From Priestia megaterium (GTDB lineage: Bacteria > Bacillota > Bacilli > Bacillales > Bacillaceae_H), in NCBI RefSeq assembly GCF_023824195.1, contig NZ_CP085442.1, positions 4,316,001-4,380,000 on the forward strand: a stretch of DNA of 64,000 bases, in the 5' to 3' direction. The notes under the pieces were generated by a model, which was not told where the DNA came from, made no database searches, and was given only the letters and a program-made list of their open reading frames with translations. This document shows positions 35,353 to 46,577 of the stretch, in pieces. Both the position numbers and the translations under genes were made by a program. The number at the start of each line of letters is the position of its first letter. The stretch's first letter is position 1.

Positions 35353-37077
35353 AATGGTGTGCTTCATCTTATCCGCTAAATCTAAAAGCTCTTTGGCATG
35401 TTCCTTCGTTAAGCTTGTAATTTCAGCTCCTGCAATCATTCGACCAATTTCTTTTACTTTTTCATCAAGAGTTAATGGAAGAACAGACGTCGTTGTACGA
35501 TCACCTTTTATCTCTTTAGCAATAAAGAGATGAGTATCTGCCATAGCTGCTACCTGCGGCAGATGAGATATACAGAGAACTTGTGAATCAACGGAAATGG
35601 CATGTATTTTTTCACCGATCGATTGAGCTACTCTTCCACTTACGCCTGTATCAACTTCATCAAAGATAATGGACGTCACACCTTGATGCTTAGAGAATAT
35701 GCTCTTTAACGCCAGCATAATTCTTGACAGTTCTCCTCCTGATGCTACTTTTGCAAGAGGCTTTAACGGTTCACCAGGGTTGGTAGAAATATAAAACTCT
35801 ACGTTGTCAATGCCGTCTTTGGTGAATTTTATTCTTTCTCCATTTACTTCAACGTCATTTTTACCTGCATTTACAACAGAGAATTTAATTTGAAATACGG
35901 TCTTAGCCATATACAGTTCTTGAAGCTCATGATGGATGCTGTCCGTTAACTCTTGAGCAAGTTTTTTTCGAATAGCTGAAACATTGTTAGCTTCTACTAA
36001 TAAATCCTGCGCTACGCTGTTTAACTGCTCTTTGATCTTACTCACATGCGTATCTCGATTTTCAATACGATCAATTTCATCTTCAATTTGTGCTGCATAT
36101 TCTAGAATTTCGTCTACACTTTGACCGTATTTACGCTTTAAGTGATTAATTTCATTTAAACGCGCTTCAATAAAGTCTAAGCGTTTGGGATCAAATTCTA
36201 ATAAATCAAGCTGCTGACGAATTTTATAAGACGCGTCTTCTAGCTGATAGAAACTCGATGAAATGATTTCAGAAATATCGGCATAGTTTTTTTCCAGTGA
36301 AGAAATATCCTCCGTATGATTCATTGCTACGCCTACCCAATCTAAACCTTGATGTTCACCGTGCAGCGCATTGTACGCATCGTTTAGTGAAGTATAGATC
36401 TTTTCAAAGTTAGAAATCTTCAAACGCTCTTCATTTAGTTCCTCGTCTTCGTTCAGCTGCAAATTTGCCGCTTTAATTTCATCTAATTGAAATTGAATAA
36501 GATCTAGGCGATGTGCCATCTGCTGTTCATTTTCAGTTAATTGATCTAACTGTTTTTTGAACGATGTATACCTAGAAAATACCTCTCGATACTCCGTTAA
36601 AGCCTCTTCTACTTTTTCTCCTCCATATTGATCAAGAAGAGTTAAGTGACGATCTTGATTCATTAAATCTTGGTGTTCATGCTGTCCATGTATATCAATT
36701 AACGTCTGTCCAACTTCACGTAGGATAGCTAACGTTACGAGCTTACCGTTGATCCGGCAAATACTTTTCCCATTTGTCGTAATGTCTCGGCGAAGCACAA
36801 TCATTCCATCTTCCACTTCTAAACCGACTTGTTTAGCTTTTTCGTGACTCGGATGCTGTTCTTCATCAAATAAGAAAAGCCCTTCAATTTCGGCTCTGTC
36901 TGTTCCGTGGCGGACAAACTCTGAAGAGCCTCTTCCACCTACTAACAATGAAATGGCATCAATAATAATTGACTTTCCCGCTCCTGTTTCGCCTGTTAAT
37001 ACCGTTAAGCCTTTTTCAAATGAAACAGAAAGTTCATCAATAATCGCAAAATTTTTAATGGATAATTCAGCTAACAA
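35350..37077 (-). CDS. recN: DNA repair ATPase RecN
   Basis: An SMC-like double-strand-break repair protein (575 aa). Walker A is VLTGETGAGKSIIIDAISLL near residue 30. Long coiled-coil stretches in the middle surround an SMC-type hinge-like turn (LNEINHLKRKYG). The ABC signature LASGGELSRIMLALK and Walker B TSIIFDEVDTGVSGRVA follow near residue 440-480. It lies 16 bp downstream of argR, so the two are probably cotranscribed, as in other Bacillus genomes. Confidence 0.96.
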   Translation of the reverse strand: MLAELSIKNFAIIDELSVSFEKGLTVLTGETGAGKSIIIDAISLLVGGRGSSEFVRHGTDRAEIEGLFLFDEEQHPSHEKAKQVGLEVEDGMIVLRRDITTNGKSICRINGKLVTLAILREVGQTLIDIHGQHEHQDLMNQDRHLTLLDQYGGEKVEEALTEYREVFSRYTSFKKQLDQLTENEQQMAHRLDLIQFQLDEIKAANLQLNEDEELNEERLKISNFEKIYTSLNDAYNALHGEHQGLDWVGVAMNHTEDISSLEKNYADISEIISSSFYQLEDASYKIRQQLDLLEFDPKRLDFIEARLNEINHLKRKYGQSVDEILEYAAQIEDEIDRIENRDTHVSKIKEQLNSVAQDLLVEANNVSAIRKKLAQELTDSIHHELQELYMAKTVFQIKFSVVNAGKNDVEVNGERIKFTKDGIDNVEFYISTNPGEPLKPLAKVASGGELSRIMLALKSIFSKHQGVTSIIFDEVDTGVSGRVAQSIGEKIHAISVDSQVLCISHLPQVAAMADTHLFIAKEIKGDRTTTSVLPLTLDEKVKEIGRMIAGAEITSLTKEHAKELLDLADKMKHTI

Positions 37078-37093
37078 CCTGCTTCACTCACCT

Positions 37094-37543
37094 TTATAAC
37101 ATTTCTAAGAATCGATCTGATATAATTTGCGTATCTTCAGGAGTACGGCAAATAATCAAACATGTATCGTCTCCACAAATTGTTCCTAATATTTCATCCC
37201 AGTCCAAATGATCAATTAATGCACCAATCGCATTTGCATTTCCCGGCAATGTTTTCATCACCAACATATGCCCGGCTGAATCAATTTTTACAAATGCGTC
37301 CATAAGAGAGCGCTTTAACTTTTGTAAGGGATTAAAACGCTGATCTGCAGGCAAGCTGTATTTGTATCGACCGTCCATCAAAGGCACTTTGACTAAGTGC
37401 AATTCTTTAATATCACGAGAGATTGTTGCCTGTGTTACATTAAAACCTTGGTTTTTTAAAATATCCACTAATTCATCCTGTGTTTCAATATCATTATTCG
37501 TGATAATATCACGAATTTTAATATGTCTTTGCCCTTTATTCAT
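37094..37543 (-). CDS. argR: arginine repressor/activator ArgR (AhrC)
   Basis: A 149-residue arginine-responsive regulator. The N-terminal winged helix ([18 protein letters not shown], then [19 protein letters not shown]) binds ARG boxes. The C-terminal domain, with [15 protein letters not shown] and the arginine-binding [15 protein letters not shown], forms the hexamer. It controls arginine biosynthesis and catabolism. It could also control artPQR 25 kb away, but I did not find a convincing ARG box there. Confidence 0.95.
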   Translation of the reverse strand: MNKGQRHIKIRDIITNNDIETQDELVDILKNQGFNVTQATISRDIKELHLVKVPLMDGRYKYSLPADQRFNPLQKLKRSLMDAFVKIDSAGHMLVMKTLPGNANAIGALIDHLDWDEILGTICGDDTCLIICRTPEDTQIISDRFLEML

Positions 37544-37704
37544 GTTGGCACCTCACATTAATATGTAATCTTCTTTTTGTTTTGTTGTTTATAAGTCTTT
37601 CACTAATTAAGTATCATAATGTGTTCAACTTGATTATGCACCTTTTGTATAAAGAGTCATAATCAAATCGCCAATGCTAAGTCTTTGCTTAACATTGGCC
37701 ATTA

Positions 37705-38532
37705 TTACTTTTTCTCTTTTAACGTCTTATGTGCTTCTTCGACCACTTCACGCACAGTAAGCGGAGCTTGATTTTCACCAAGTTCACGCTCGCCTTTCCA
37801 GCGCAGATGAAGAAGAAATTCGATATTTCCATCTCCTCCTGTTATCGGTGAATACGACATGTTATATACATCGTATCCTTGATGAAGGGAGAAATCCACC
37901 ATGCCTTGAAGGACTTCTTCATGCACTTTTGAGTCACGCACGATTCCTTTTTTCCCAACTTGCTCTCTTCCAGCCTCAAACTGTGGCTTAACGAGCGCAA
38001 CAACATCGCTGTGTGGAACAAGAAGCGTTTTTAACACAGGGAGAATGAGTCTTAAGGAAATAAATGATACATCAATAGAAGCGAATTCAGGCAAGCCTCT
38101 TGATAAATCAGCTGGCGTCACATAACGGAAATTTGTTCGTTCCATTACTTCTACCCGTTCATCTTGACGAAGCTTCCAAGCTAGCTGATTATAGCCTACG
38201 TCTAGCGCATAGGACATCTTCGCTCCATTTTGAAGCGCACAATCGGTAAAGCCTCCAGTAGAAGAACCAATATCAATCATAATTTTATCGGCTACATGAA
38301 CATTAAATTCTTTAATCGCCTTTTCAAGCTTAAAGCCGCCTCTGCTGACATAGGGCATCACTGCACCTTTAATTGTCAGCGGCGTATCGCGTTCAATTTT
38401 CTCTCCCGGCTTATCCAAACGAACTTCATTGGCATAAACAAGTCCTGCCATCACTGTACGCTTTGCTTTTTCTCTTGTTTCAATCAAACCTCGTTCTACT
38501 AATAATACATCTACTCGTTCTTTTTTTGTCAC
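37705..38532 (-). CDS. yqxC: TlyA family rRNA 2'-O-methyltransferase / S4-domain protein YqxC
   Basis: A 275-residue protein with an N-terminal S4 RNA-binding domain ([20 protein letters not shown]) and a FtsJ-like methyltransferase domain. The SAM motif is [19 protein letters not shown], with [12 protein letters not shown] and [12 protein letters not shown] following. The GTG start overlaps the dxs stop in a GTGA arrangement, indicating translational coupling. A partial hairpin lies after its stop (about 37666-37700) without a good T tract. Confidence 0.92.
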   Translation of the reverse strand: MTKKERVDVLLVERGLIETREKAKRTVMAGLVYANEVRLDKPGEKIERDTPLTIKGAVMPYVSRGGFKLEKAIKEFNVHVADKIMIDIGSSTGGFTDCALQNGAKMSYALDVGYNQLAWKLRQDERVEVMERTNFRYVTPADLSRGLPEFASIDVSFISLRLILPVLKTLLVPHSDVVALVKPQFEAGREQVGKKGIVRDSKVHEEVLQGMVDFSLHQGYDVYNMSYSPITGGDGNIEFLLHLRWKGERELGENQAPLTVREVVEEAHKTLKEKK

Positions 38533-40430
38533 TTAACTTCAAGCCTCTTTTGTGTTGGTGTTACGAGTTTTTTAACTCGATTTATAATCTCTTCTTTGGT
38601 TAAGCCAATTTCTTCTAAAAGTTTTGTTACGCTACCATGCTCGATAAAGCGATCTGGAATCCCCATACGTTCAACGCGCGTATCGTAATAGCCGTGCTCT
38701 GATGCAAACTCTAACACTGCGCTTCCAAAACCGCCTTGAAGTACCGCTTCTTCTACCGTAATCACAGGCTTATTTGTTTGGAAGATCTCATGAAGCATTT
38801 TTTCATCCAGCGGTTTAATAAAACGAGCATTTACCACTTTGACGCTGATTCCTTGCTTCTCAAGTTCTTGTGCTGCATCCATCGCCATTGAAATCGTTGT
38901 ACCAAACGTTAAAATGGTTGTATCTGAACCTTCTTTTAATACGTCCCATGTACCAATCGGAATGTTTTTCAGTTCTGAATCTAGTTCAACACCTAATCCG
39001 TTTCCTCTAGCATAGCGCATGGCAACCGGACCTTCTTCATAAGTCAAAGCAGTATGAACCATGTGCTGGCCTTCATTCTCGTCTTTTGGCATCATAATAA
39101 CAAGGTTAGGCAAATGACGTAAGAATGCAATATCAAACACGCCTTGATGCGTTTCACCATCAGCACCTACTAGCCCAGCGCGATCAATCCCAATAAATAC
39201 ATTTAGCTTCTGACGGCAAATATCATGAACCACTTGATCGTATGCACGCTGTAAAAACGTAGAATAAATAGCTAAAAAGGGCTTCATATTTTGAGTTGCA
39301 AGACCCGCTGCCATTGTTGTTGCATGCTGCTCTGCAATCCCAACATCAAACATGCGATGCGGAAACTCTTTTTGAAACGCTTCGAGTTTTGAACCCACAG
39401 GCATTGCTGGCGTTACGGCTACAATGCGATCATCTTCCCTAGCCATCTTCAATACCGTATCACTTACTAGTTTACTCCAAGCAATCGGAACATTTTTGTC
39501 TTTAATAAAGTCACCGGATTCAATTTTGTAAGGGCCTGTACCATGCCATGCTCCGCTTTTATCGCTTTCCGCCGGCAAGTACCCTTTCCCTTTTTTCGTA
39601 ATAACGTGAATCAGTACCGGTCCTTTTGTTTTCTTTGCATATTGTAACGTTTCCAATAAATCGTCATAGCTATGGCCATCAACCGGGCCTAAATACGTAA
39701 AGCCAAGGTCTTCAAAGAACATGCCTGACACGACCATATACTTTAGGCCATCTTTTACACGTTCTGCCGTTGCCGCAAGCTTACCGCCTACTGCAGGCAC
39801 TTTTTTCAGCAAGACTTCAAGCTCATCTTTTACCCAGTTGTATTTGCCCGCCGTGCGCAAACGTCCTAGAATACTGTGTACAGCCCCCACGTTAGGAGCG
39901 ATAGACATTTCATTGTCATTTAAAATAACGGTCATATCCGTTTGCTCGTGCCCGATGTGGTTAAGCGCTTCAAGAGCCATACCACCTGTTAAAGCCCCGT
40001 CACCAATGATAGGAACAATATGAGCTTTTGTTTTTTGCAAATCTCTTGCAGCAGCCATTCCCATTGCGGCTGAAAGAGATGTAGAACTATGTCCAGTTTC
40101 CCATACATCATGCTCACTTTCGTCACGCTTTGGAAAACCGCATAATCCTTTATATTGACGGATTGTATCAAACTCTCCCGCTCGTCCTGTTAAAATTTTA
40201 TGGACATACGACTGATGACCGACGTCCCATAAAAATTTATCTTTTGGGCTATCAAATACTTTATGGAGTGCAAGCGTTAACTCAACGACCCCCAAATTTG
40301 GTCCTATATGACCACCAGTTGCAGAAAGCTTTGTAATTAAAAACCGACGAATCTCTTCACTTAGTTCTTCTAATTGTGTTACTGACATTTTCTTTAAAAA
40401 CTCAGGATTTTTTATCGTTGTAAGATCCAA
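38529..40430 (-). CDS. dxs: 1-deoxy-D-xylulose-5-phosphate synthase
   Basis: The first enzyme of the non-mevalonate isoprenoid pathway (633 aa), joining pyruvate and glyceraldehyde-3-phosphate with thiamine diphosphate. The TPP motif is [15 protein letters not shown] through ILNDNEMSI; catalytic His regions include [13 protein letters not shown] and VGIAEQHA; the C-terminal transketolase domain contains [15 protein letters not shown]. It lies downstream of ispA but is separated from it by about 320 bp with a terminator, so it probably has its own promoter, unlike the tight order usual in this cluster. Confidence 0.97.
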   Translation of the reverse strand: MDLTTIKNPEFLKKMSVTQLEELSEEIRRFLITKLSATGGHIGPNLGVVELTLALHKVFDSPKDKFLWDVGHQSYVHKILTGRAGEFDTIRQYKGLCGFPKRDESEHDVWETGHSSTSLSAAMGMAAARDLQKTKAHIVPIIGDGALTGGMALEALNHIGHEQTDMTVILNDNEMSIAPNVGAVHSILGRLRTAGKYNWVKDELEVLLKKVPAVGGKLAATAERVKDGLKYMVVSGMFFEDLGFTYLGPVDGHSYDDLLETLQYAKKTKGPVLIHVITKKGKGYLPAESDKSGAWHGTGPYKIESGDFIKDKNVPIAWSKLVSDTVLKMAREDDRIVAVTPAMPVGSKLEAFQKEFPHRMFDVGIAEQHATTMAAGLATQNMKPFLAIYSTFLQRAYDQVVHDICRQKLNVFIGIDRAGLVGADGETHQGVFDIAFLRHLPNLVIMMPKDENEGQHMVHTALTYEEGPVAMRYARGNGLGVELDSELKNIPIGTWDVLKEGSDTTILTFGTTISMAMDAAQELEKQGISVKVVNARFIKPLDEKMLHEIFQTNKPVITVEEAVLQGGFGSAVLEFASEHGYYDTRVERMGIPDRFIEHGSVTKLLEEIGLTKEEIINRVKKLVTPTQKRLEVK

Positions 40431-40750
40431 GGTGGATCACTCACTTTCGTACTTGTTATAAAGTTACCTTAATACATTGTCTATTGTTTTATACGTATAG
40501 TCAATTTTTAGTATTTCCTTATTACTTACAATACCTTTGATATTCTATCAGTAAACCAGTGATATTCAAAGGAAAACAGTGAAAAAATAGCCGCTAACAC
40601 AAATGTGATAACGGCCACCAAGATATTGTATATGTCTTTCAAACCTATGCACTACGCTTTTATACAGTAGTAAAATCATTATAGCATAGCCCCTATTGGG
40701 ACTCAATCTTATTTTACTGTATCACTCAAAAAACCTGACAGAAATCGTCA
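40431..40750. other. gene-free gap between ispA and dxs
   Basis: About 320 bp without an ORF. It includes the terminator listed separately and AT-rich sequence that should hold the dxs promoter. I see no named RNA fold. Confidence 0.5.
40583..40616 (-). terminator. terminator between ispA and dxs
   Basis: GCCGTTATCACA and TGTGTTAGCGGC form an imperfect 12-bp stem with a 2-base loop, followed on the minus strand by TATTTTTTC. Confidence 0.7.
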
Positions 40751-41647
40751 TTAACTATCACGTCTTGCTATATATAAACAAATTTCTTCTAGTAATCCGT
40801 GCTTAATTTGAGCTTGACGTAACGAGAGAAGTGCTTGTTCAACATGATACTGTAACTTTTCTTTGGCCGCTTCCATACCTAATAAAGAAGGATATGTCGT
40901 TTTTTCATTTTCTGTATCACTGCCAATTGGCTTTCCTAATTTTTCTTCAGAACCTTCCACATCTAAGATATCATCTTGAATTTGAAACGCTAATCCTACA
41001 TGTTTACTGAATTCTTCTAGTAGTTCTTGCTGTAGAGGAGTAGCTTTTGCAAGAATAGCTCCTGCTCTTACACAAAATCCTAGCAGCTTCCCAGTTTTGT
41101 GAAGATGAATATATTCAAGCTCGTCTAGCGTAAGCTGCTTTTTTTCGCCTTCCATATCCGCAACCTGTCCGCTAATCATACCTTCTGTTCCGCTGGCTTT
41201 TACCAGTTCTGTAATGAGCTGAAGCTTCATATATGATGTAATTTCAGGATGTGCCGCTTCAGAAATGAGCTGAAAGCTATTTGTTAAAAGAGCATCCCCA
41301 GCTAATATAGCCGTTGCTTCGCCGTACACTTTGTGATTCGTCGGTTTTCCTCTTCTTAAGTCGTCATCATCCATACTAGGTAAATCATCGTGAATGAGAG
41401 AATATGTATGAATCATTTCCACTGCACAGGCTGTCTCTAATCCCATGCTCTCGTCTTTTCCAAACGCATGTAGCGTGGCAAATAACAGCACTGGGCGAAG
41501 TCGCTTTCCTCCTGCCGTAAGAGAGTAAAGCATGGATTCTTTTAAGTTAACGGGAGCGTGTAATGCTTTTACCACTTCAGGCAAGCGTGTTTCTACTCGA
41601 TCTTTTGTAAAAGAAATATACTCTTTTAAATTCATTTCACTCACCAT
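40751..41647 (-). CDS. ispA: farnesyl diphosphate synthase (polyprenyl synthetase)
   Basis: A 298-residue all-helical synthase that adds isopentenyl units to make farnesyl diphosphate. The first aspartate-rich motif is DDLPSMDDDDLRRGKPTNHK, the second is QIQDDILDVEG, and KLRP-type binding appears as GGKRLRPVLL. The ATG overlaps the xseB stop by one base (TGATG) and AGGAGG lies 7 nt before it. It shares an operon with xseA and xseB. Confidence 0.95.
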   Translation of the reverse strand: MVSEMNLKEYISFTKDRVETRLPEVVKALHAPVNLKESMLYSLTAGGKRLRPVLLFATLHAFGKDESMGLETACAVEMIHTYSLIHDDLPSMDDDDLRRGKPTNHKVYGEATAILAGDALLTNSFQLISEAAHPEITSYMKLQLITELVKASGTEGMISGQVADMEGEKKQLTLDELEYIHLHKTGKLLGFCVRAGAILAKATPLQQELLEEFSKHVGLAFQIQDDILDVEGSEEKLGKPIGSDTENEKTTYPSLLGMEAAKEKLQYHVEQALLSLRQAQIKHGLLEEICLYIARRDS

Positions 41648-41880
41648 CACTCTTCCTCCTGTACGGAGAATGGCTCAAGCGTTCCGTCTTCACGTAAAAT
41701 AGTTTCCATTTGCTTTTCAATATGCTGAAGACGATCGTGACAGAATTTTGAAAGAGTCATTCCTTCTTGGAATTGTTGAATTGCTTCTTCTAAAGGCACG
41801 TCGCCTTCTTCTAGCTTGTTTACGATGGTTTCTAACTGTTCCATCGCCTCTTCAAACGTATACTCTTTATTTGTCGCCAT
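41647..41880 (-). CDS. xseB: exodeoxyribonuclease VII small subunit
   Basis: A 77-residue helical protein with the family pattern [20 protein letters not shown] followed by [13 protein letters not shown]. It binds XseA in exonuclease VII, which degrades single-stranded DNA from both ends. It follows xseA by 3 bp and overlaps ispA by one base. Confidence 0.95.
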   Translation of the reverse strand: MATNKEYTFEEAMEQLETIVNKLEEGDVPLEEAIQQFQEGMTLSKFCHDRLQHIEKQMETILREDGTLEPFSVQEEE

Positions 41881-41883
41881 TTT

Positions 41884-43224
41884 TCATCGCTCCTCTATTT
41901 TCGAAACTTCACACTGCAATTGTCCATCCGTCAAACGAACGTTTACCACATCGCCTTCGGATACTTGTTTGGTTGATTTAATTAACTCTTTTTCGTCATC
42001 GTATACTAAGCTGTAGCCTCTTTCCATTGTTTTTAATGGACTAAGCGTATGTAATTTTGAAGTTGCCGTGGCAAATAAAAGCTGTTTTTGCTTTAGCAGC
42101 TGCTGCATCTCTTTTGTCAGCATTTTCGTCAGCTGCTGTTGACGCTCCGCCGCTTTCGTTAACTGATGCTCGGGATGATTGCGCAACAAAGCGGCTGTTA
42201 GCTGCTCATAGTTCGTCCGTTTATGTTCAATGTACCTTCTACCTTCACGATAAAAACGCTCCATCAACTGGTCTAACTGCTGCTCTTTTTGCTCGACCAA
42301 CTTTTGAGGATAACGAAAAGCATATGATTTCTGGGATCGTTCAAGCCTGCGGCTACTAGACTGAAGCATCTCTTTCATCGAACGAAGAAGACGGATATTT
42401 CGCTGAGTCAATCTTTCTGTAATTTCACTGATATGAGGCACAGCCAATTCCGCAGCACCCGTTGGAGTAGGAGCGCGAAGATCTGCTACAAAATCTGCAA
42501 TTGTAAAATCGGTTTCATGTCCAACCGCTGAAATAACAGGAATAGTAGAAGTGAAAATTGCACGAGCAACGCTTTCTTCGTTAAAAGCCCAAAGCTCTTC
42601 AATTGACCCACCACCGCGGCCAACAATTAATACGTCTGCTTCTTTACGACGGTTTGCTTCTTCAATTGCCTTAATGATAGACGGTGCCGCATTCACTCCT
42701 TGAACAAGAGCGGGCATAACAATAATGTTCGCGTTATATCTGCGCTTTAATGTCGTAATAATATCACGTACGGCTGCTCCAGTTGGAGATGTAATAACAC
42801 CTATTGTTGTTGGATACTTCGGCAGTTTTCGTTTCCTAGCAGGATCAAATAAGCCTTCTTTTTCCAGCTTTTTTTTCAGCTGTTCGTAGGCCAAGTATAA
42901 GTTTCCAACGCCGTCAGGCTGCATTTCTTTTACGTACATTTGATAATTTCCGCTTGGTTCATAAACCGAAATTTCAGCTCGAATGAGTACATTCATTCCT
43001 TCTTCAGGCTGAAAATTAAGCTGACGGTTATGCCCAGCAAACATAACGGCTGCGATACGAGCATTTTGATCTTTCAAGGTGAAATACATATGTCCCCGAC
43101 TATGACGTTTAAAGTTAGAAATTTCTCCTTTAATCCATACATCTTGCATATGAGGGTCTACATCAAACTTGCGCTTAATGTATCGTGTAAGAGCCGTAAC
43201 GGTTAGATAACGCACTTCACTCAT
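41884..43224 (-). CDS. xseA: exodeoxyribonuclease VII large subunit
   Basis: The catalytic subunit of exonuclease VII (446 aa). An N-terminal OB fold ([24 protein letters not shown]) leads to the catalytic domain with [28 protein letters not shown] and [23 protein letters not shown] motifs (each only partly quoted here), then a long coiled coil and a GYSLV tail. Two ATGs stand in tandem; the second has AAAGGAGG at 7 nt. In B. subtilis folD precedes it, but here nusB is only about 80 bp upstream. Confidence 0.95.
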   Translation of the reverse strand: MSEVRYLTVTALTRYIKRKFDVDPHMQDVWIKGEISNFKRHSRGHMYFTLKDQNARIAAVMFAGHNRQLNFQPEEGMNVLIRAEISVYEPSGNYQMYVKEMQPDGVGNLYLAYEQLKKKLEKEGLFDPARKRKLPKYPTTIGVITSPTGAAVRDIITTLKRRYNANIIVMPALVQGVNAAPSIIKAIEEANRRKEADVLIVGRGGGSIEELWAFNEESVARAIFTSTIPVISAVGHETDFTIADFVADLRAPTPTGAAELAVPHISEITERLTQRNIRLLRSMKEMLQSSSRRLERSQKSYAFRYPQKLVEQKEQQLDQLMERFYREGRRYIEHKRTNYEQLTAALLRNHPEHQLTKAAERQQQLTKMLTKEMQQLLKQKQLLFATATSKLHTLSPLKTMERGYSLVYDDEKELIKSTKQVSEGDVVNVRLTDGQLQCEVSKIEER

Positions 43225-43308
43225 CATTTTGCCTCCTTTGGAGTCACCCTCTCCCCTTTATATAAAGGAGAGAAGCATTTTGGTCACTTGATTTGGCAAG
43301 ATGAACCT

Positions 43309-43701
43309 TTATTTAGATAAAGTTGTTAACACTTTAGACAATACGCCATTGATAAACTTGCTTGATTGATCATCGCCAAACGTTTTCGCTAATTCAATCG
43401 CTTCATTTAACGTAACGCTCGTAGGAATTTCTTCTTCATACTTCATTTCGTATACGGCAATACGTAGGATAACGCGGTCTACAGTAGCTACACGATCTAA
43501 CGTCCATTTTTCTAAATGATTGCGTAAAAGTTCATCAATTTCTTGCTGATGTTCAACCACACCTAGCACGAGACTTTCTAAAAATTGATCAGACTTTTCA
43601 TTTTGTACAACATTTCCGATTGCCTCCATTGGCTCGGTCTGCCCTAAATCATGCTGAAATAGTGCTTGTAGTGCTTTTTGGCGTGCTGTATGTCTTTTCA
43701 T
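43309..43701 (-). CDS. nusB: transcription antitermination factor NusB
   Basis: A 130-residue all-helical RNA-binding protein acting with NusE in rRNA antitermination. [18 protein letters not shown] at the start and [19 protein letters not shown] followed by NGVLSKV near the end are typical. AAAGGAG precedes the chosen ATG; ten further upstream codons are open but unneeded. It is separated from yqhY by a terminator and directly precedes xseA. Confidence 0.95.
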   Translation of the reverse strand: MKRHTARQKALQALFQHDLGQTEPMEAIGNVVQNEKSDQFLESLVLGVVEHQQEIDELLRNHLEKWTLDRVATVDRVILRIAVYEMKYEEEIPTSVTLNEAIELAKTFGDDQSSKFINGVLSKVLTTLSK

Positions 43702-43803
43702 TATTTTTGCTCCTTTATTTATCTTCTTCAACTAGTATACCTAGATAATAGCATAGTTTATGAAACGATACTTCATTGTTCTTATACGAAGTTTGTAGAA
43801 CAC

Positions 43804-43839
43804 GAAAAAGACCGTCTTTATGACGAGACAGTCTTTTTC
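43804..43839 (-). terminator. terminator between yqhY and nusB
   Basis: AAAAAGAC.GTCT pairs with AGAC.GTCTTTTT around a short loop. It lies about 85 bp after the yqhY stop. Confidence 0.75.
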
Positions 43840-43922
43840 ACTTTACCATAGCTTGTGTTGAAAAGGAACAAGTAATCATACGTTATTCCATTTTAGCAAC
43901 AGCCGTTAGGTAAACGTTTGTT

Positions 43923-44324
43923 TTATTCAACTTCTTCAATATCAGTTTTTTGCGTATCAAACTGAATCCCTACGATATGAATGTTTACTTCATCGAGATC
44001 AATAGCTGTCATATTTTTAAGGGCTTGACGAATGTTATCTTGTACTTGTTGCGCTACGTTTGGAATAGACACCCCAAACTTCATCATACAAAATACGTCT
44101 ACTTTTATCCCGTTTTCTGTTAAGTCCACTTTTACACCTTTACCGTGGTTTTTCTTTCCTAGTTTCTCCACAACGCCAGCTGCAAAATTTCCTCTCATTG
44201 CAGAAACGCCTTCTACTTCAGAAGCAGCAATACCCGCAATGACTTCAATAACCTCAGGAGCAATTTCTACTTTGCCAAGAGAATTTGGGTGTTCTTCCAT
44301 TTCTAATACATGATTTTCATTCAT
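43923..44324 (-). CDS. yqhY: Asp23/Gls24 family envelope stress protein YqhY
   Basis: A 133-residue DUF322 protein. It has the Asp23 pattern GKVEIAPEVIEVIAGIAASE, VEGVSAM and a C-terminal helix with QQVQDNIRQALKNMT. AGGAGGTG lies 6 nt before the ATG. In B. subtilis YqhY is cotranscribed with accBC and influences acetyl-CoA carboxylase activity; here it follows accC by about 30 bp, so the same link is likely. Confidence 0.92.
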   Translation of the reverse strand: MNENHVLEMEEHPNSLGKVEIAPEVIEVIAGIAASEVEGVSAMRGNFAAGVVEKLGKKNHGKGVKVDLTENGIKVDVFCMMKFGVSIPNVAQQVQDNIRQALKNMTAIDLDEVNIHIVGIQFDTQKTDIEEVE

Positions 44325-44353
44325 GTACAGCACCTCCTATAGTTTATATTATA

Positions 44354-45706
44354 CTAAGAATTCATTACGTCATATAGCTCAAGAAACTTCGTGTTAAATT
44401 CACCGCTAACAAATTTTTCATGATTTAATAGTTTTTGGTGAAAAGGAATAGTGGTCGCAACGCCGTCGATAACAAATTCATCTAACGCGCGCTTCATTCG
44501 TTCAATAGCTTCCTCACGAGTTGGCGCATGAACAATCAATTTAGCCACCATTGAATCATAGTAAGGTGGGATTGCATAGCCCGGGTATGCAGCAGAGTCT
44601 ACGCGCACTCCGTAGCCACCTGGCGGCAAGTACATTTGAATCGTACCTGGTGATGGCATAAAGTTTTTCTCTGGGTTTTCTGCGTTGATTCGGCACTCAA
44701 TTGCCCATCCGTTAAATGTCACTTCTTCTTGCGTAAACGGTAAAGTTTCACCATTTGCAACTTTGATTTGTTCTTTAATTAAGTCAACTCCTGTCACCAT
44801 CTCTGTAACAGGGTGTTCTACTTGGATACGCGTATTCATTTCCATGAAGTAAAATTTGTTTTCACGGTAATCATAAATGAATTCCACTGTTCCGGCTCCT
44901 GTGTAATTAACGGCTTGAGCGGCTTTAACAGCAGCATCGCCCATTAATTCACGCGTTTTTTCGTCTAACGCTGGAGAAGGCGTTTCTTCAATTAATTTTT
45001 GAAGACGGCGTTGAATCGAGCAATCACGCTCTCCTAAATGTACAGTATTTCCATGAGAATCAGCCAACACTTGGATCTCAACGTGACGGAAATCCTCAAT
45101 GAACTTTTCAATGTACACACCAGGGTTACCGAAAGCTGTAGCAGCTTCTTGCTGTGTAATTGTAATACCTTTGATAAGCTCTTGTTCATTTTTCGCAACG
45201 CGGATTCCTTTTCCTCCGCCTCCTGCCGTTGCTTTAATAATAACAGGATAGCCAATATCATTAGCGATTGACATACCGTCTTCCACTGACTCTACAATTC
45301 CAGTTGAACCAGGAACAATTGGGACACCCGCTTCACGCATCGTTTCTCTCGCTACGTCTTTTGTTCCCATTTTGTTAATGGCTTCAGGACTTGGTCCTAC
45401 AAATGTAACGTTACACTCTCTGCATAGCTCTGCAAAATCAGCGTTTTCAGCTAAAAAGCCGTATCCAGGGTGAATGGCGTCACAGCCCGTTAGCATCGCA
45501 ACGCTCATAATGTTTGTAAAGTTTAAATAGCTGTCTTTAGATGACGTTGGTCCAATACAATACGCTTCGTCTGCTAATTGTACATGCAAAGAATCGCGAT
45601 CAGCTTGAGAATGAACAGCTACTGATTCTACACCTAACTCTTTACACGCTCGAATAATTCGAACCGCAATTTCTCCTCGATTCGCAATTAATAGCTTTTT
45701 AATCAT
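44354..45706 (-). CDS. accC: acetyl-CoA carboxylase, biotin carboxylase subunit
   Basis: An ATP-grasp enzyme (450 aa) that carboxylates biotin on AccB for fatty acid synthesis. The N-terminus is [18 protein letters not shown], the ATP loop [16 protein letters not shown], the catalytic region [20 protein letters not shown]. It follows accB by 12 bp. It is the only biotin carboxylase in the window and could in principle also serve the orphan acyl-CoA carboxyltransferase. Confidence 0.97.
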   Translation of the reverse strand: MIKKLLIANRGEIAVRIIRACKELGVESVAVHSQADRDSLHVQLADEAYCIGPTSSKDSYLNFTNIMSVAMLTGCDAIHPGYGFLAENADFAELCRECNVTFVGPSPEAINKMGTKDVARETMREAGVPIVPGSTGIVESVEDGMSIANDIGYPVIIKATAGGGGKGIRVAKNEQELIKGITITQQEAATAFGNPGVYIEKFIEDFRHVEIQVLADSHGNTVHLGERDCSIQRRLQKLIEETPSPALDEKTRELMGDAAVKAAQAVNYTGAGTVEFIYDYRENKFYFMEMNTRIQVEHPVTEMVTGVDLIKEQIKVANGETLPFTQEEVTFNGWAIECRINAENPEKNFMPSPGTIQMYLPPGGYGVRVDSAAYPGYAIPPYYDSMVAKLIVHAPTREEAIERMKRALDEFVIDGVATTIPFHQKLLNHEKFVSGEFNTKFLELYDVMNS

Positions 45707-45718
45707 ATTTACCGCTCC

Positions 45719-46225
45719 TTATTCAGGCTTTACTAAGAAAAGAGGTTGACCGTATTCTACAAGTTGTCCATTTTCAACTAATACGTCAACGATTTCACCT
45801 TTAACTTCTGCTTCGATTTCATTAAATAATTTCATTGCTTCTACGATACATACAACCGAATCTTTTTGTACTTTATCTCCAGGAGTTACGTATACATCTG
45901 ATTCTGGCGATGATGACGCATAGAATGTCCCTACCATCGGAGATGTGATTTTATGTAAACTTTCATCAACCGCTGGGGCCGCTTGTTCTTCTTTTGGTTG
46001 AGCAGACTGTGCTGCTGGGGCTGGCGCTGGAGCCGCTGCTGCCTGCGGTGCAGGTGCTGCCGCTTGTTCAGGTGCCGAAACCACTACTTGCTGCGCTTGT
46101 TTGGAAACAATTGCGTCTTTTTTCTTCATCTTGATTTTGGAGCCTTCGTGCTCATAGGTGAACTCCTCGATTGATGATTGATCAACTAGTTTAATGATCT
46201 CACGGATCTCTTGAATTTTTAACAT
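45719..46225 (-). CDS. accB: acetyl-CoA carboxylase biotin carrier protein
   Basis: A 168-residue carrier. The C-terminal biotinyl domain has the attachment lysine in [13 protein letters not shown], and an Ala/Pro/Gln-rich flexible linker (around [15 protein letters not shown]) precedes it. AGGAGTG lies before the chosen ATG. It heads the accB-accC-yqhY operon. Confidence 0.96.
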   Translation of the reverse strand: MLKIQEIREIIKLVDQSSIEEFTYEHEGSKIKMKKKDAIVSKQAQQVVVSAPEQAAAPAPQAAAAPAPAPAAQSAQPKEEQAAPAVDESLHKITSPMVGTFYASSSPESDVYVTPGDKVQKDSVVCIVEAMKLFNEIEAEVKGEIVDVLVENGQLVEYGQPLFLVKPE

Positions 46226-46270
46226 ATTGAACACTCCTACCTCATGAAAATAGAATTCTCTACAATGTTA

Positions 46271-46300
46271 ATAATACGACAGATGGCTACAGCCATTCAA
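46271..46300 (-). promoter_or_regulatory. probable sigma-A promoter of accB-accC-yqhY
   Basis: TTGAAT, 18-bp spacer, TATTAT on the minus strand, about 45 bp before accB. The rest of the gap to spoIIIAH (46301-46519) is AT-rich with no ORF or RNA fold I can support. Confidence 0.6.
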
Positions 46301-46519
46301 TTCGTTTGGCAAACATTAAAAAGAAGTTCCACTTACTCTATAATAACTTTTTAGCGTTATCGTTTTATAAATGGAAACATAGCTTTACAGATGACAATAC
46401 TTATGAAAACATTTGTCACCTAGTACTAATATAAGATTATGAAACCTATTATAACCGAAGTAAAAAAAGAAAGCCATGTTAAAATTTTTACCGTCTCGCT
46501 TAGATTTTAGTCATTTCAT

Positions 46520-46570
46520 AAAAAAAGAAGTGTAAACAACCCCAATTTATGGCTGTTTTACACTTCTTTT
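46520..46570 (-). terminator. terminator of the spoIIIA operon
   Basis: AGAAGTGTAAA and TTTACACTTCT flank a ~20-base loop, followed on the minus strand by a T run. It lies just after the spoIIIAH stop. Confidence 0.85.
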
Positions 46571-46577
46571 ATTCCCT

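Noticed and set aside
45983..46174. Cys/Arg/Trp-rich plus-strand ORF inside accB
   Set aside because: It is the antisense of the Ala/Pro-rich linker of AccB, a composition artefact.
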